A DNA stretch of 64,000 nucleotides from an uncultured Pelagibacteraceae bacterium (GCA_902544525.1 CACCCN010000002.1:162502-226501), one strand, 5' to 3'. Numbered from the stretch's first letter, positions 1-9,120 are shown. Notes: a model not told the origin generated them from the letters alone. Made by a program: numbers and translations.

Positions 1-2
1 AT

Positions 3-428
3 TTCTTAATTAACAATAATGCTTTAAATATTCACATGGGTATTTCCCCATACTATCGTGGGACAGATTGTAATTTTTGGGCTCTATTTGATAATAATTT
101 ACATTTAGTTGGTGCAACGATACACTATCTATCAAAGGGCTTAGATAATGGCAATATTTTATATCATGCTATGTCAAACCTTAAATCAAATCCTTTTGAG
201 TATACTATGTCTACCGTGAAATCAGCTTTTTATTCTTTAATAGAAAGAATACAAGATAAAAGTATATTTAGAATGCAGTCAATTGAGCAAGATAGATCAA
301 AGGAGATAAGATATTCTAAAAATATAGAATTTACAGAAGAAATATTAATCCAATATAAAAATCAAAAGATTGATCTTGATAGTTTTTCATTCAATAATAA
401 TTTACTAATAAGCCCATATTTTTTATGA
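3..428 (+). CDS. Formyltransferase-family protein, C-terminal part (cut by window edge)
   Basis: The frame is open to the window edge, so this is the 3' part of a longer gene and the Met at 36 is internal. The visible residues NIHMGISPYYRGTDCNFW, followed by 'GATIHYLSKGLDNGNIL', match the conserved core of the formyl_trans_N fold (methionyl-tRNA, GART and sugar N-formyltransferases), with His in 'NIH' and the hallmark 'LDxGNIL'. Such enzymes transfer a formyl group from 10-formyl-tetrahydrofolate to an amine. Its place at the head of a surface-sugar cluster suggests an amino-sugar N-formyltransferase rather than Fmt; this is inference. Substrate-specific residues lie outside the window. Confidence 0.75.
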   Translation, partial: FLINNNALNIHMGISPYYRGTDCNFWALFDNNLHLVGATIHYLSKGLDNGNILYHAMSNLKSNPFEYTMSTVKSAFYSLIERIQDKSIFRMQSIEQDRSKEIRYSKNIEFTEEILIQYKNQKIDLDSFSFNNNLLISPYFL

Positions 429-568
429 CTTATCGTCAAAGCACAAGTAGTTATTTTTTATCAAATAAATATTATAATTTAGTAAATAGTATGATTTATG
501 TCGTAGCAGAAATAATTTTTTCTAAAAACAACAAAATATTACCTCTGTATTTATATACTAACTCATAA
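425..568 (+). CDS. Small ORF (47 aa), unknown
   Basis: An ATG overlaps the stop of the formyltransferase in the form ATGA and opens a 47-codon frame that ends at TAA 566-568. It is below the ORF-track cutoff. The product begins MTYRQSTSSYFLSNKYYN and is rich in aromatic and hydrophobic residues, without a clear membrane segment or motif. The overlap suggests translational coupling, but the ORF could equally be the remnant of a truncated gene. I do not recognise it. It fills most of the gap before the next gene. Confidence 0.3.
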   Translation: MTYRQSTSSYFLSNKYYNLVNSMIYVVAEIIFSKNNKILPLYLYTNS

Positions 569-587
569 TTTAATTTTAAAAAAATTT

Positions 588-2429
588 ATGAAAAAAATTA
601 TTTTGAGTAGTTATGAAAATTCACATAATAATTCTTCTCCAGTATATTACTGGAATGGATTTGGTAATTCAAAATACTATATTAGTAATTTTATAGAAAA
701 AAATAAGGATCAAATTAGAAATGAGTACCTTAAATTTATTGAAAATATAGATGCTGAAAAGCCAGGAGAAAAAAAGATAAGAAAAATATTTGGTATAAAT
801 AAATTTCATAATTTATGGCATATGTCAGCAATATATGAAAAGTGTCCAAATAAATCGTTAGCAATAAATGACTGTATAAAACTAATTGCTTTTGAAAAAA
901 TTTTAGATATTGAAAATCCAAAAATCGTTAGCTTAGATTCAAAAAATGTAAATCTTCATAAGTCTATTAAAATACTATGTTTAAGGAAAAAAATCATATT
1001 TGAAAATAATTTGAATTTACCATACTTTTTTTATTTAGATAGTAAAAGCTTAATACCTAATTTTTTAAAAACAATTATTTTTATTTTTAAAATATTCTTA
1101 TCAAGTTTATCAAGGGGGAGAAACTTAGTTAATAATAACTTTGAAAATCATATTTCTTTTATTTCATATTTTATAAATTTTAAAATCAAAAAAGATAATG
1201 ATAATACAATAAAGTTTTTTTCAGATTATTGGCATAATTTGCCAGATTTAATTTTTCAATATGATAAAAAGATTAATTGGCTTCACTTTGGCATTAATAG
1301 AAAGGCACCAAAAGAATTTAAAATATTAAAAAATAAAAAAGAATTGTTAAATAGTGCAAAAATAAGTCATTTACTTATTGATAATTATATTTCAATTAAG
1401 ATCTTTATTCAGTCATTAATTATTTTTTTAAATGTAAGTATTAAGTCATTAATTACTTTTAATATTAAAAAAATGTTTGATTTAAAGAATTCTAATATTA
1501 ACTTCTATACATTTTTAAAAAATGATTGGATTACTTCTACTCGTGGCTCTCAATTATTTTATTCGATTATTATCATAAAGATATTAGACAAGCTGTTCTC
1601 GAAGATTCCCAAACAAAAACTAGGATTCTATTTATTAGAGTATCAATCTTGGGAAAGAGCACTTATTGGTTCATGGAAGAAATTTAATCATGGAAAAATA
1701 ATAGGTGTAGAGCATACAAGTGGGTATATGAGATACTGGGATTTAAGATTTTATAAATCAATTGATTTTTATAAAGACACTAAAAATCTAAAATTTATGA
1801 ATGATTTCACTTGTATTAACGGGCCTAAATCAAAGGAGCTTTTAATTTGTAGTGGCTATCCAAAAAATAAAATCATTGAAGTTGAGGCGTTGAGATTTAA
1901 TTATTTAAATAAACATATTGATAAGTTAAATCCTACAAATTTTAGTAGCAATAAAATTCTCCTTATTGGTGACATAGATTACATTTCAACTAAAAATTTA
2001 TTGGAAGATATAAAAAAAATATATTTCAATTTAGAAAAAGATATAAAAATTTATTTTAGGCCACATCCAGGAACTCCTAATAAACAGATATTAATTAATT
2101 TTGCAGAAAGTTTGAGTATAAATATTTCTGAAAAGCCACTTATATCAGATATAAATTATAATGATAAAATAATAATAGTTGGAGGTAGTTCTGTAAGTAT
2201 TGAAGCCCTTCTTATGAATAAAACAACCATAATATATTTAAATAAAAATAAGCTTAATTTAAGTCCTATAAATTTTATTCATAAAATAAATTTTGTATCA
2301 AATAGCCAAGATTTACTGAGCTCAATAAATTCCAACTTAAAAAATAGAAATAGCAAGCAAGAGTTTTTTTGGTTGGATGATAATTTACCAAAATGGAAAA
2401 TATTTCTTGATAAGCAATTGAATTATTAA
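588..2429 (+). CDS. Surface carbohydrate biosynthesis protein (TIGR04326-like)
   Basis: 613 aa, soluble. The C-terminal half looks like a GT-B or capsule-synthesis Rossmann region: 'GVEHTSGYMRYWDLRFY' near residue 372, 'YFRPHPG' near 489, and 'GGSSVSIEALL' near 531. The last two resemble the HPG and glycine-rich loop plus acidic residue of polysaccharide glycosyl- or glycerophosphotransferases. The pattern is like the large 'surface carbohydrate biosynthesis protein' family (TIGR04326) found in O-antigen and capsule loci. The N-terminal ~300 residues show no motif I know. It is the last plus-strand gene before the minus-strand KDO-like module; the two converge near 2435. The catalytic role is inferred, not proven. 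Confidence 0.55.
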   Translation: MKKIILSSYENSHNNSSPVYYWNGFGNSKYYISNFIEKNKDQIRNEYLKFIENIDAEKPGEKKIRKIFGINKFHNLWHMSAIYEKCPNKSLAINDCIKLIAFEKILDIENPKIVSLDSKNVNLHKSIKILCLRKKIIFENNLNLPYFFYLDSKSLIPNFLKTIIFIFKIFLSSLSRGRNLVNNNFENHISFISYFINFKIKKDNDNTIKFFSDYWHNLPDLIFQYDKKINWLHFGINRKAPKEFKILKNKKELLNSAKISHLLIDNYISIKIFIQSLIIFLNVSIKSLITFNIKKMFDLKNSNINFYTFLKNDWITSTRGSQLFYSIIIIKILDKLFSKIPKQKLGFYLLEYQSWERALIGSWKKFNHGKIIGVEHTSGYMRYWDLRFYKSIDFYKDTKNLKFMNDFTCINGPKSKELLICSGYPKNKIIEVEALRFNYLNKHIDKLNPTNFSSNKILLIGDIDYISTKNLLEDIKKIYFNLEKDIKIYFRPHPGTPNKQILINFAESLSINISEKPLISDINYNDKIIIVGGSSVSIEALLMNKTTIIYLNKNKLNLSPINFIHKINFVSNSQDLLSSINSNLKNRNSKQEFFWLDDNLPKWKIFLDKQLNY

Positions 2430-2444
2430 CTAGAAAATTACTAT

Positions 2445-3104
2445 TTATATTATTTTAGCTTCTATAACTTCATCGAAATCTTTGAATATCTTATAGGAAA
2501 ATTTATTGCATATTTCTTTACCATCTTTCCAATCTGAATATCCTGATAAATAAATAAATTCTAAACTAAATTCATTTGCAGCTATCATATCCGACATTGC
2601 GTCTCCAAAATAAAAATTATTTTTTTTTGTGGGCTTATCATTAAGTACAATATTTATATTTTCAATCTTTGTCGACGGACTTCCATATATACCTTTGAAA
2701 TATCTATCTAGTTTTTTATATTTTAAGACATCTCTCAGTTCATTCTGTTCTGATCCTGATATAACATAACAGTGATAATTTAATTTATTTGCATTTTCCA
2801 AAAAAATTTTTACTCCATTAACTAACTCTGAGTTTTTTAAATTCATTATACACATACTTGAGTATTTATCTAATGCGTCATGATAGTCTTGTTGAATAAA
2901 ACTTTTTTTAATTTCAGTAAAAAAGTAATTTAATTTTTCAAATCTATTAATACCCTGATTCTTTTTATGATAATCTATAAATAAATCAACGTATTCTTTT
3001 TTTTCATTTTTTAGACTCTCTCTAAAAGCTTTAGTCTTAATTTGATTAGAGTCCAAGATAACCCCATCACAATCAAAGAATAAATTATGACTATGCGTTT
3101 GCAT
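2445..3104 (-). CDS. HAD-superfamily phosphatase (KdsC-like role inferred)
   Basis: 219 aa HAD hydrolase. Motif I is 'FFDCDGVILDSN' (nucleophile Asp and general-acid Asp), motif II is the Ser in 'YVISGSEQNE', and motif IV is 'FYFGDAMSDM'. A helical cap sits between motifs I and II, as in phosphoglycolate-phosphatase-type (C1) enzymes; true KdsC is a capless C0 enzyme. The gene overlaps the end of the CMP-sugar synthetase gene by 14 bp, so the two are translationally linked. In the KDO pathway a phosphatase acts just before CMP activation, so removing phosphate from the sugar acid made by the upstream aldolase fusion is the likely job. Substrate unknown. Confidence 0.8.
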   Translation of the reverse strand: MQTHSHNLFFDCDGVILDSNQIKTKAFRESLKNEKKEYVDLFIDYHKKNQGINRFEKLNYFFTEIKKSFIQQDYHDALDKYSSMCIMNLKNSELVNGVKIFLENANKLNYHCYVISGSEQNELRDVLKYKKLDRYFKGIYGSPSTKIENINIVLNDKPTKKNNFYFGDAMSDMIAANEFSLEFIYLSGYSDWKDGKEICNKFSYKIFKDFDEVIEAKII

Positions 3105-3834
3105 TAAAAATTTTTCTTACTTTTTTTAAGTCTCTTAATGTATCTACTGCAATCGATTTATTTGAGAGTTTTACCATCTTAACTTTTAATCCTTTCTCAA
3201 GAAAACGAAGTATTTCGATATCTTCAACCGCCTCTAACTTACTTTTTTTATTGAATAAATTGTTTTTAGTCAGAACATCTCTTGGAAATGCATAAATACA
3301 TACTTGCTTAAATGCATTTTTAAATAATTTTTTTTTCGTAATAGGGATAGGAGACCTACTTATATACAATAAATTGCTATCGTTATCTGTAACTATTTTA
3401 GGAACATTTATATTTCTAAAGTCTTTTTCGAAATCAATCTTAGACATACCGTTTATAATATATGATCTATTAGCATTATAGGACTTGATGATTTTTTTAA
3501 TATCTGAGGGACTAACTAGAGGTTCATCTCCTTGAACATTTATATAAAAAGTTCGTTTAATTTTTTTTGAAACTTCTATTACCCTATCTGTACCTGTTTT
3601 ACACTTACTGGAAGTCATTAAAAAATTCATTCCAACCTCTTTACAATGTGTTGCTATCTTATCGCTATCTGTAGCAACTAAAACTTTATCTTTGCCACTG
3701 ACCTTTATGCATGACTCCCATACCCTATTTAACATTGTTTTACCAAATATTTTAAGTAACGGTTTTCCTGGAAGTCTAGTTGAGTCATATCTAGCAGGAA
3801 TTATAATTAAATAATTATTATTTTTTCTACTCAT
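3091..3834 (-). CDS. kdsB: 3-deoxy-manno-octulosonate (or related ulosonate) cytidylyltransferase
   Basis: About 247 aa, the usual KdsB length. It carries 'IIPARYDSTRLPGKPL' (CTP-binding loop), 'VLVATDSDKI' and 'NVQGDEPLVS' (Mg-binding Asp), all KdsB signatures. It activates KDO or a similar 2-keto-sugar acid as CMP-sugar in the cytoplasm. I moved the start from the track's 3858 to ATG 3834: MSRKNN leads directly into the fold, and this ATG overlaps the upstream stop. It overlaps the HAD gene downstream by 14 bp. The unusual aldolase partner means the true substrate may be another ulosonic acid, and a second, canonical kdsB may exist elsewhere. Confidence 0.85.
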   Translation of the reverse strand: MSRKNNNYLIIIPARYDSTRLPGKPLLKIFGKTMLNRVWESCIKVSGKDKVLVATDSDKIATHCKEVGMNFLMTSSKCKTGTDRVIEVSKKIKRTFYINVQGDEPLVSPSDIKKIIKSYNANRSYIINGMSKIDFEKDFRNINVPKIVTDNDSNLLYISRSPIPITKKKLFKNAFKQVCIYAFPRDVLTKNNLFNKKSKLEAVEDIEILRFLEKGLKVKMVKLSNKSIAVDTLRDLKKVRKIFNANA

Positions 3835-5428
3835 TGTTATTAATTTGAGCAAAGCCATAGCTAGTTGGTGTTATGGATAAGATTTTTAATGAATTTTTAC
3901 ATTTTTTATATAATTTCAAGGATTTTAACATTTCATTTTGAAGTTTTTTGTCATCATATCCATCAAAACCAGCTAAATAGACATTTTTTGCTCCTCCAAT
4001 GGTTATCAAAGCTAAAGCATATATCGCTGTCAATTGAAATGGAATTGAACAAGATTTATGGTTTATATAAAGACATCCTTTAGTAATAATTGAACCATAA
4101 TCATTGATTTTTTTTTCAAGCTTATCTTTATTGGGAATATCTGATATCAAATCTTTTGGCATATATATAGGCTTATTTAAATCAAAATAATGTTTTGAGT
4201 CCATTAATATCCTAGATTTATTTGCGGAAACTATTCCATCTATAAATTCATCTGGTATTTGTTTTTGAATATTAATTGCTAATTTCAAAACTTTATTATT
4301 TTTAATAAAATCTAAAATCTCATTTCTATGAGTTTTGATGCTTGGACCATTACCAATTAAAAGTATATCTTTTCCACTGCACCAATTTTTTGCATTCCAG
4401 GAGCCATCATAATTTTCATTAGACTTTATTCTTACTTCATCTAAAGTTTCCTGATTATAGGAAGAAGAGGGTATTTCCTTCATATATTCAATAATTTCCA
4501 TTATTTGCTTCTGACTGTACCTCTGATCTGAAACCATTTCTTGAATATATGTTGGATGTATATTGTAATCAGCAGCTAAAGAATATAGATCACTAGCACC
4601 CCACTTATATTTGTTATGTAAACTCTCAAAATCTTCTGTAGAAATTTTCACTAGACCGTCAACTATATAGCTATTTGGCTTCAATTTATTAAGCTCGATT
4701 AAAAGTTTTTCACTCTTAGCATTTCCAGCGCCTCTTCCCATCCCTTTAACAGTAGAGTCTACCCAAGTCACGCCATTATCTATTGCGGTGAGAGTATTCT
4801 TTATTGCCATACCCTTATTATCATGAGTATGAATACCTATTGCTTTTTTCCAATTTTTTTTTATAGCCTTAGTTATATTAATTACGTCTTCTGGAGACAT
4901 ATTGCCCAATGAGTCTGCAAAATATAATACATCAACTATATTCCAGCTGGCTATTAATGAGGTTGCTTTTTCTATCTCCTCTATACTTCTTCCACCTGCT
5001 TGCATCATATTAAGACCCACCTCATAACCAAGTTCTTTTAGTGTTCCAACAATTTCCTTGCACCTATCAATATCTTTAAAATGTACCGCTACCCTAACTA
5101 AAGAAATTATAGACTCAGATTTAGGCAAATAAAGCTGTTCAACTTGTCTACTTATTCTTTCTTCACCAGAAAAAAAAATTGATGCATCAGACATGACGCC
5201 AACTTTAATTTTTTTAATGTTTTTTTTATGTTTTAAATGATTATCAAGGGAGTATGCGTAGGGTCCTAAATATGTATCACTTGAAAAATTTCTAAAACCA
5301 ATTTCTATTATATCAATTCCAGACTCTATAACTCTTGCTATATATTTATCAACAAGAGACTCATCAAAGTTCCAATTGTTATAGTAACCTCCATCACGCA
5401 ATGTGCAATCAAGTGTTGTTAAACTCAT
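3827..5428 (-). CDS. HMGL-like aldolase fused to a C-terminal Rossmann-like (DUF115/GT42-like) domain
   Basis: 533 aa with two parts. Residues 1 to ~290 form a DRE-TIM aldolase/synthase barrel: 'TLDCTLRDGGYYNNW' (catalytic Arg-Asp, metal Asp) and 'GIHTHDNKGMA' (metal His-x-His). This resembles 4-hydroxy-2-oxovalerate aldolase and HMG-CoA lyase. Residues ~350-533 start with 'DILLIGNGPSIKTH' and later have 'GGAKNVYLAGFDGY', reminiscent of DUF115/MptE-like and GT42 sialyltransferase folds. The stop overlaps the kdsB start (ATGAGTAG), so aldolase, CMP-synthetase and phosphatase are coupled. I infer a pyruvate-type aldol condensation giving a 2-keto-sugar acid. Which activity the C-terminal domain has is unknown. 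Confidence 0.7.
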   Translation of the reverse strand: MSLTTLDCTLRDGGYYNNWNFDESLVDKYIARVIESGIDIIEIGFRNFSSDTYLGPYAYSLDNHLKHKKNIKKIKVGVMSDASIFFSGEERISRQVEQLYLPKSESIISLVRVAVHFKDIDRCKEIVGTLKELGYEVGLNMMQAGGRSIEEIEKATSLIASWNIVDVLYFADSLGNMSPEDVINITKAIKKNWKKAIGIHTHDNKGMAIKNTLTAIDNGVTWVDSTVKGMGRGAGNAKSEKLLIELNKLKPNSYIVDGLVKISTEDFESLHNKYKWGASDLYSLAADYNIHPTYIQEMVSDQRYSQKQIMEIIEYMKEIPSSSYNQETLDEVRIKSNENYDGSWNAKNWCSGKDILLIGNGPSIKTHRNEILDFIKNNKVLKLAINIQKQIPDEFIDGIVSANKSRILMDSKHYFDLNKPIYMPKDLISDIPNKDKLEKKINDYGSIITKGCLYINHKSCSIPFQLTAIYALALITIGGAKNVYLAGFDGYDDKKLQNEMLKSLKLYKKCKNSLKILSITPTSYGFAQINNNE

Positions 5429-5443
5429 ATCAATTAATTATTT

Positions 5444-5514
5444 CTAAAAATTTTATTAAGGGCAGAACGTACAATATAGCTAGTACAAATTATCATGACA
5501 TTGAAACTATTTCA
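5444..5514 (+). pseudogene. Inverted fragment of an SDR epimerase gene
   Basis: On the plus strand this intergenic stretch encodes GRTYNIASTNYHDIETI, the same residues as positions ~236-252 of the minus-strand epimerase next door (coding DNA near 5770-5838). About 59 of 68 aligned bases match, with 29 consecutive identical bases. Over the matching 17 residues all differences are third-position and synonymous. The frame stops right after (TAG at 5515-5517). It is a gene scrap, not an expressed gene. Confidence 0.8.
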
Positions 5515-5590
5515 TAGCATATATTGATCATAAAATATTATTTTATATTGATTTAATTGCTACTGAAAGGAAATTATTTGCAAAATAATA

Positions 5591-6529
5591 TTACTGTTTC
5601 ATCCAATCAATTGTTTTTTTGATACCTTCTTCTAATGAAAGAGAATCTTTGAAATTAAGTTCCTCTACAGAGAGTGTATTATCAGCTTTTTTATTAATTG
5701 TGGTTAATACCTCAGGATCCTTTAAGTTTATAAGATCTCTTGATGCTCCTGTGTATGACCAAATAATATCAGCAATAGTTTCGATGTCATGATAATTTGT
5801 ACTAGCTATATTATATGTTCTACCTGGTATAAAATTTTTGGATATATTTATTAAAGCATCAACACAATCATCTATATAGGTACTTGATCTGTAGTGTCCC
5901 TTATATAAGTTTATTGGCAAATTATTTATTGCGTGGTAGCAAAACTTTGCATTAACAGATCTGTAAGGATGATAGGCTTCTCCTGGTCCATATGTGTTAA
6001 AAAGTCTAACAACTACATTATCTGAGTTGTACATTATTTCATGATTTTTTATTTGCATTTCATTGGTCCATTTAGAAATTGCATAGTCATTCATTTGTTT
6101 TATTTCAAATTCATCCATCACTGACTCTTTCATTAATTCATTGAAATCTCCATATACTTCAGATGATGAAAAATGGACTAATTTAAAAGGGGACAACGTT
6201 TGCAGTAATAGTAAATTTTTTAAACCGACTACATTTGAGCTCCACAATTGTTCAAAAAAATCTTCACCATTCCATCTTCCAAATTCGGCTGCACAATTAT
6301 AAATTATATCAAATGGACCATTATTCATAATGATCCTCTCAATCTGTCTATAAATACTTATATCACATCTTGTATATTCTAGTGGCTCATTACTCATCAC
6401 TTGAGAAAAGCCCGTTTGACCAGGGTGATGCAAAAGATCACATCCTAGCACACTATGGTTATTTTGTTTCAACTTCTCGACAAGCAACTTGCCAACAACA
6501 CCTTTGCTTCCTGTCACTAAAATTTTCAT
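5591..6529 (-). CDS. NAD-dependent sugar epimerase/dehydratase (extended SDR)
   Basis: 312 aa extended short-chain dehydrogenase. The Rossmann glycine motif is 'VTGSKGVVGK' (residues 5-14), the catalytic Ser/Thr region is 'SSSEVYGD' (121-128), and the YxxxK pair is 'YAISK' (149-153). Such enzymes convert nucleotide sugars by 4-epimerisation, 4,6-dehydration or reduction. Its ATG overlaps the end of the wecC-like gene by 4 bp, so wecB-wecC-SDR form one minus-strand operon. The product is probably a modified nucleotide sugar for O-antigen or capsule. Specific substrate not assignable. A fragment of a diverged allele lies inverted just downstream. Confidence 0.85.
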   Translation of the reverse strand: MKILVTGSKGVVGKLLVEKLKQNNHSVLGCDLLHHPGQTGFSQVMSNEPLEYTRCDISIYRQIERIIMNNGPFDIIYNCAAEFGRWNGEDFFEQLWSSNVVGLKNLLLLQTLSPFKLVHFSSSEVYGDFNELMKESVMDEFEIKQMNDYAISKWTNEMQIKNHEIMYNSDNVVVRLFNTYGPGEAYHPYRSVNAKFCYHAINNLPINLYKGHYRSSTYIDDCVDALINISKNFIPGRTYNIASTNYHDIETIADIIWSYTGASRDLINLKDPEVLTTINKKADNTLSVEELNFKDSLSLEEGIKKTIDWMKQ

Positions 6530-7692
6530 AAAATAGACATAACACGCTTGTTTCTTTTAAATAGGATTTTATCGAAAGTCTTATGTTTAACTAATGGGAT
6601 CAAAATATCATTATTTTTTATTTGTTCCAACGAAATTAATTTTTTTCTATACAGTGAATTTTCACTCATATCAAAGAGTGGATCACAAGCATAAATATTT
6701 TCATATTTTTTATAAAGTGATTGGAATATCTTTAATGCAGGCGCATTTCTTATATCATTGCAATCTTCTTTATAAGTCAGGCCTAGCAGTACAATCCTAA
6801 CTTTATTATTATCTAAAACAATTTTTTTTATTTTTTTTATACACCTTGTTGTAGTTTTGTCATTAATAAGTCGGCTATTTTTAAGAATTGTACTTTTATA
6901 AAAATCTGGAAGAAAATACGGATCTACTGGTAAGCAATGTCCTCCCACACCAATTCCATAGCTATGTAAATTAACTCTCGGATGCATATTTGCTAACTGA
7001 AATATTTTTTTGACGTTGAGATTGTTATTAGAAAGAATAAAATTTAATTCATTAGATAGAGCAATATTCACATCCCTAAACGAGTTTTCAACAAGCTTAC
7101 ATGCTTCTGCAGTTTCTAAATCTGTTTTTATAATTTGAGATTTAACAAATTTTTTGTATATATTTATTGCTTTATTAAGACCCCTATTTGTATTTGAACC
7201 AATAATTCGATCGTTATGTATCATTTCATTTATTGTGTTACCTGGAAATGCTCTTTCAGGAGAGTGAGCTATAAGAATATCTTCATTATCAATTTTCTTT
7301 ATAATGTTAGAACAAGTTTTTACAGGAATAGTAGACTCAATTATTAGTAAATCATTTTTTTTTAACAGCTTACGAATAGCATTTACAGCATGGTTTAAAT
7401 ATCTTAAATCTGCGGTAAATTTTTTATTTTTCTTTTTGATGGGAGTTGGTACACACACTATATAAACATCAGCTTTATTTAGTCTATTAGAAATTATAAA
7501 ATTTTTATTTACATTTTTGTTATTTAAAATTTGAAAAATATCATCATCAAAATATTCTTTTTTTGGTTTTAAAATTTTTTTTATACGATTTTTATCAAGA
7601 TCATAACCATAAACTTTTTGGTTATTTTTTGATAATAACAAACTAAGTGGAAGTCCTATTGCACCAAGTCCAATAATAGAAATCTTATTCAT
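6526..7692 (-). CDS. wecC: UDP-N-acetyl-D-mannosamine dehydrogenase (WecC-like)
   Basis: 388 aa UDP-sugar 6-dehydrogenase. The N-terminal NAD motif is 'IIGLGAIGLPLS', the substrate-binding region 'IAHSPERAFPGNT', and the catalytic Cys sits in 'GVGGHCLPVDPYFLP' (about residue 254). It oxidises UDP-ManNAc to UDP-ManNAcA with two NAD+. A C-terminal UDP-binding domain follows ('RIVLLGLTYKEDCNDIRNAPA'). It overlaps wecB by 8 bp, and that neighbour makes UDP-ManNAc, which supports this substrate over UDP-glucose. It is slightly shorter than E. coli WecC. Confidence 0.88.
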   Translation of the reverse strand: MNKISIIGLGAIGLPLSLLLSKNNQKVYGYDLDKNRIKKILKPKKEYFDDDIFQILNNKNVNKNFIISNRLNKADVYIVCVPTPIKKKNKKFTADLRYLNHAVNAIRKLLKKNDLLIIESTIPVKTCSNIIKKIDNEDILIAHSPERAFPGNTINEMIHNDRIIGSNTNRGLNKAINIYKKFVKSQIIKTDLETAEACKLVENSFRDVNIALSNELNFILSNNNLNVKKIFQLANMHPRVNLHSYGIGVGGHCLPVDPYFLPDFYKSTILKNSRLINDKTTTRCIKKIKKIVLDNNKVRIVLLGLTYKEDCNDIRNAPALKIFQSLYKKYENIYACDPLFDMSENSLYRKKLISLEQIKNNDILIPLVKHKTFDKILFKRNKRVMSIL

Positions 7693-8800
7693 TCAAAGTT
7701 ATCCTTAAAATTTTTCTAGAAGCATCTCCTTTGCCATATGGGAATGACTTAGTCTGATATTTATTTTGACTCTTACTAGAGATCATATCGTTAAAATCTT
7801 TGACAAAACTTCTAATTTCAAATGATGAGAGTTTTACATTTTTATTAATTACCTCTGACCTCTCAGTATACTCTCTCATTAAAAGCATTGGCTTACCTAA
7901 AAAAGCAGCCTCTTCCTGTATTCCACCGCTATCTGAAACTATAAGTTCTGATTTTGACATAAAATAGCAAAACAACATATGATCTATAAAATTCACACAT
8001 TTAAAATTTTCTTTATTAAATTTTCCCAAATATTTCTTATTAATCTGTCTAAGATAAGGACTCGGATGCACTGAGAATAAAAAAAAATAATTTTGATTAT
8101 TTTTTATTAATTCTTTTATAGCTATATAAAAATTAACAAGATTTTGATTTTGATTTTCTCTCCTATGCATTGTGATTAATATTAGTTTTTTCTTTCTTAG
8201 AATATCATGATAAAAATTAAAATCAGGATGTTTCAAATAAAGTTTTTCTTTGAGTGTTTTTTTTATACAGTCAATAACTGGATTACCAACTACATGAATC
8301 GTTTCTCTATTTATTCTCTCGCTTATTAAATTTTGAGCAGAGACTTTTGAAGGAGCAAAATTAATTTTTGCGATTACTGAAATCATTCTCCTGTAACTTT
8401 CTTCAGGCCAAGGATGGAGGTGATTGTAAGTTCTAAGTCCACTTTCAATATACGCTACCTTAATTTTATTATTATAAGCTGCTTGAGCTCCCATTAAGGC
8501 AGTTGCAGTGTCTCCCAGCACAAAGACATAGTCATATTTATGTTTAGAAAAATGATTATCAAGACTGCTCAACAGCTTGGAGGAAAACTTACTTAGTGTG
8601 ATATTTTTATTTTTAACATTTGAAATGTAATCAACTTTTAAACTGTATGTTTTAAGTAAAGGCAGTAAAATTTCGACATGCTGTTGGGTATTGAATATTT
8701 TAGTAGTAAAATTTGAATTATTTTTAAATTCAGATATCACTGGAAATAATTTAATTATCTCTGGCCTTGTTCCAAAAACAAACAAAATTTTTTTTTTCAT
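7685..8800 (-). CDS. wecB: UDP-N-acetylglucosamine 2-epimerase (non-hydrolysing)
   Basis: 371 aa, family length. Diagnostic blocks are 'FVFGTRPEIIKLFPVI' at the N terminus, 'GDTATALMGAQAA', 'ESGLRTYNHLHPWPEE', 'ITMHRRENQ' and 'DSGGIQEEAAFLGKPML' near residue 290. It interconverts UDP-GlcNAc and UDP-ManNAc in the cytoplasm. First gene of the wecB-wecC-SDR operon, so its promoter should lie in 8801-8910, just beyond the 3' end of the rRNA operon. No strong promoter hexamers stand out there. Confidence 0.92.
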   Translation of the reverse strand: MKKKILFVFGTRPEIIKLFPVISEFKNNSNFTTKIFNTQQHVEILLPLLKTYSLKVDYISNVKNKNITLSKFSSKLLSSLDNHFSKHKYDYVFVLGDTATALMGAQAAYNNKIKVAYIESGLRTYNHLHPWPEESYRRMISVIAKINFAPSKVSAQNLISERINRETIHVVGNPVIDCIKKTLKEKLYLKHPDFNFYHDILRKKKLILITMHRRENQNQNLVNFYIAIKELIKNNQNYFFLFSVHPSPYLRQINKKYLGKFNKENFKCVNFIDHMLFCYFMSKSELIVSDSGGIQEEAAFLGKPMLLMREYTERSEVINKNVKLSSFEIRSFVKDFNDMISSKSQNKYQTKSFPYGKGDASRKILRITLNE

Positions 8801-8910
8801 AAAATCGAATCAACTTGAGTTACTATCCTAAATACTAAATCATTAATGACTATTACATATAGTTTTTTCAAGATATTTTTATGTGAAGTAACAGTAATTT
8901 CACGTTTAGC

Positions 8911-9029
8911 AGACTTGGCAATGTCCTACTCTCCCATGCCTTAAGACATAGTACCATCGGCGCTGGAGCCCTTAACGTTCGAGTTCGGAATGGGATCGTG
9001 TGTAACCTCTCCGCTAAAACCACCAAGTC
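8911..9029 (-). rRNA. rrf: 5S ribosomal RNA
   Basis: The minus strand reads GACTTGGTGGTTTTAGCGGA and ends ...ACATTGCCAAGTCT. The terminal helix CTTGG/CCAAG closes it, and the loop B and C consensus 'CCCATTCCGAACTCG' is present. It is the last gene of the rRNA operon, ~119 nt, typical length. Confidence 0.97.
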
Positions 9030-9036
9030 AACAAAA

Positions 9037-9120
9037 CGTGAAATCAATACTAAAAAATTTTTTAAAGATTTAATTTATAAAGTGTTGCTTGAAGTGCATA
9101 GTTTATTTCTAGTACATAGA

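Noticed and set aside
5335-5517. 60-aa plus-strand ORF at the SDR/aldolase junction
   Set aside because: Its first half is antisense to the aldolase gene; only the last ~18 residues are real homology, reported as a gene scrap.
8883-8903. GTGAA/TTCAC hairpin after 5S as an rRNA terminator
   Set aside because: Only five base pairs and followed in RNA by AUAAAAAU, not a U-tract.
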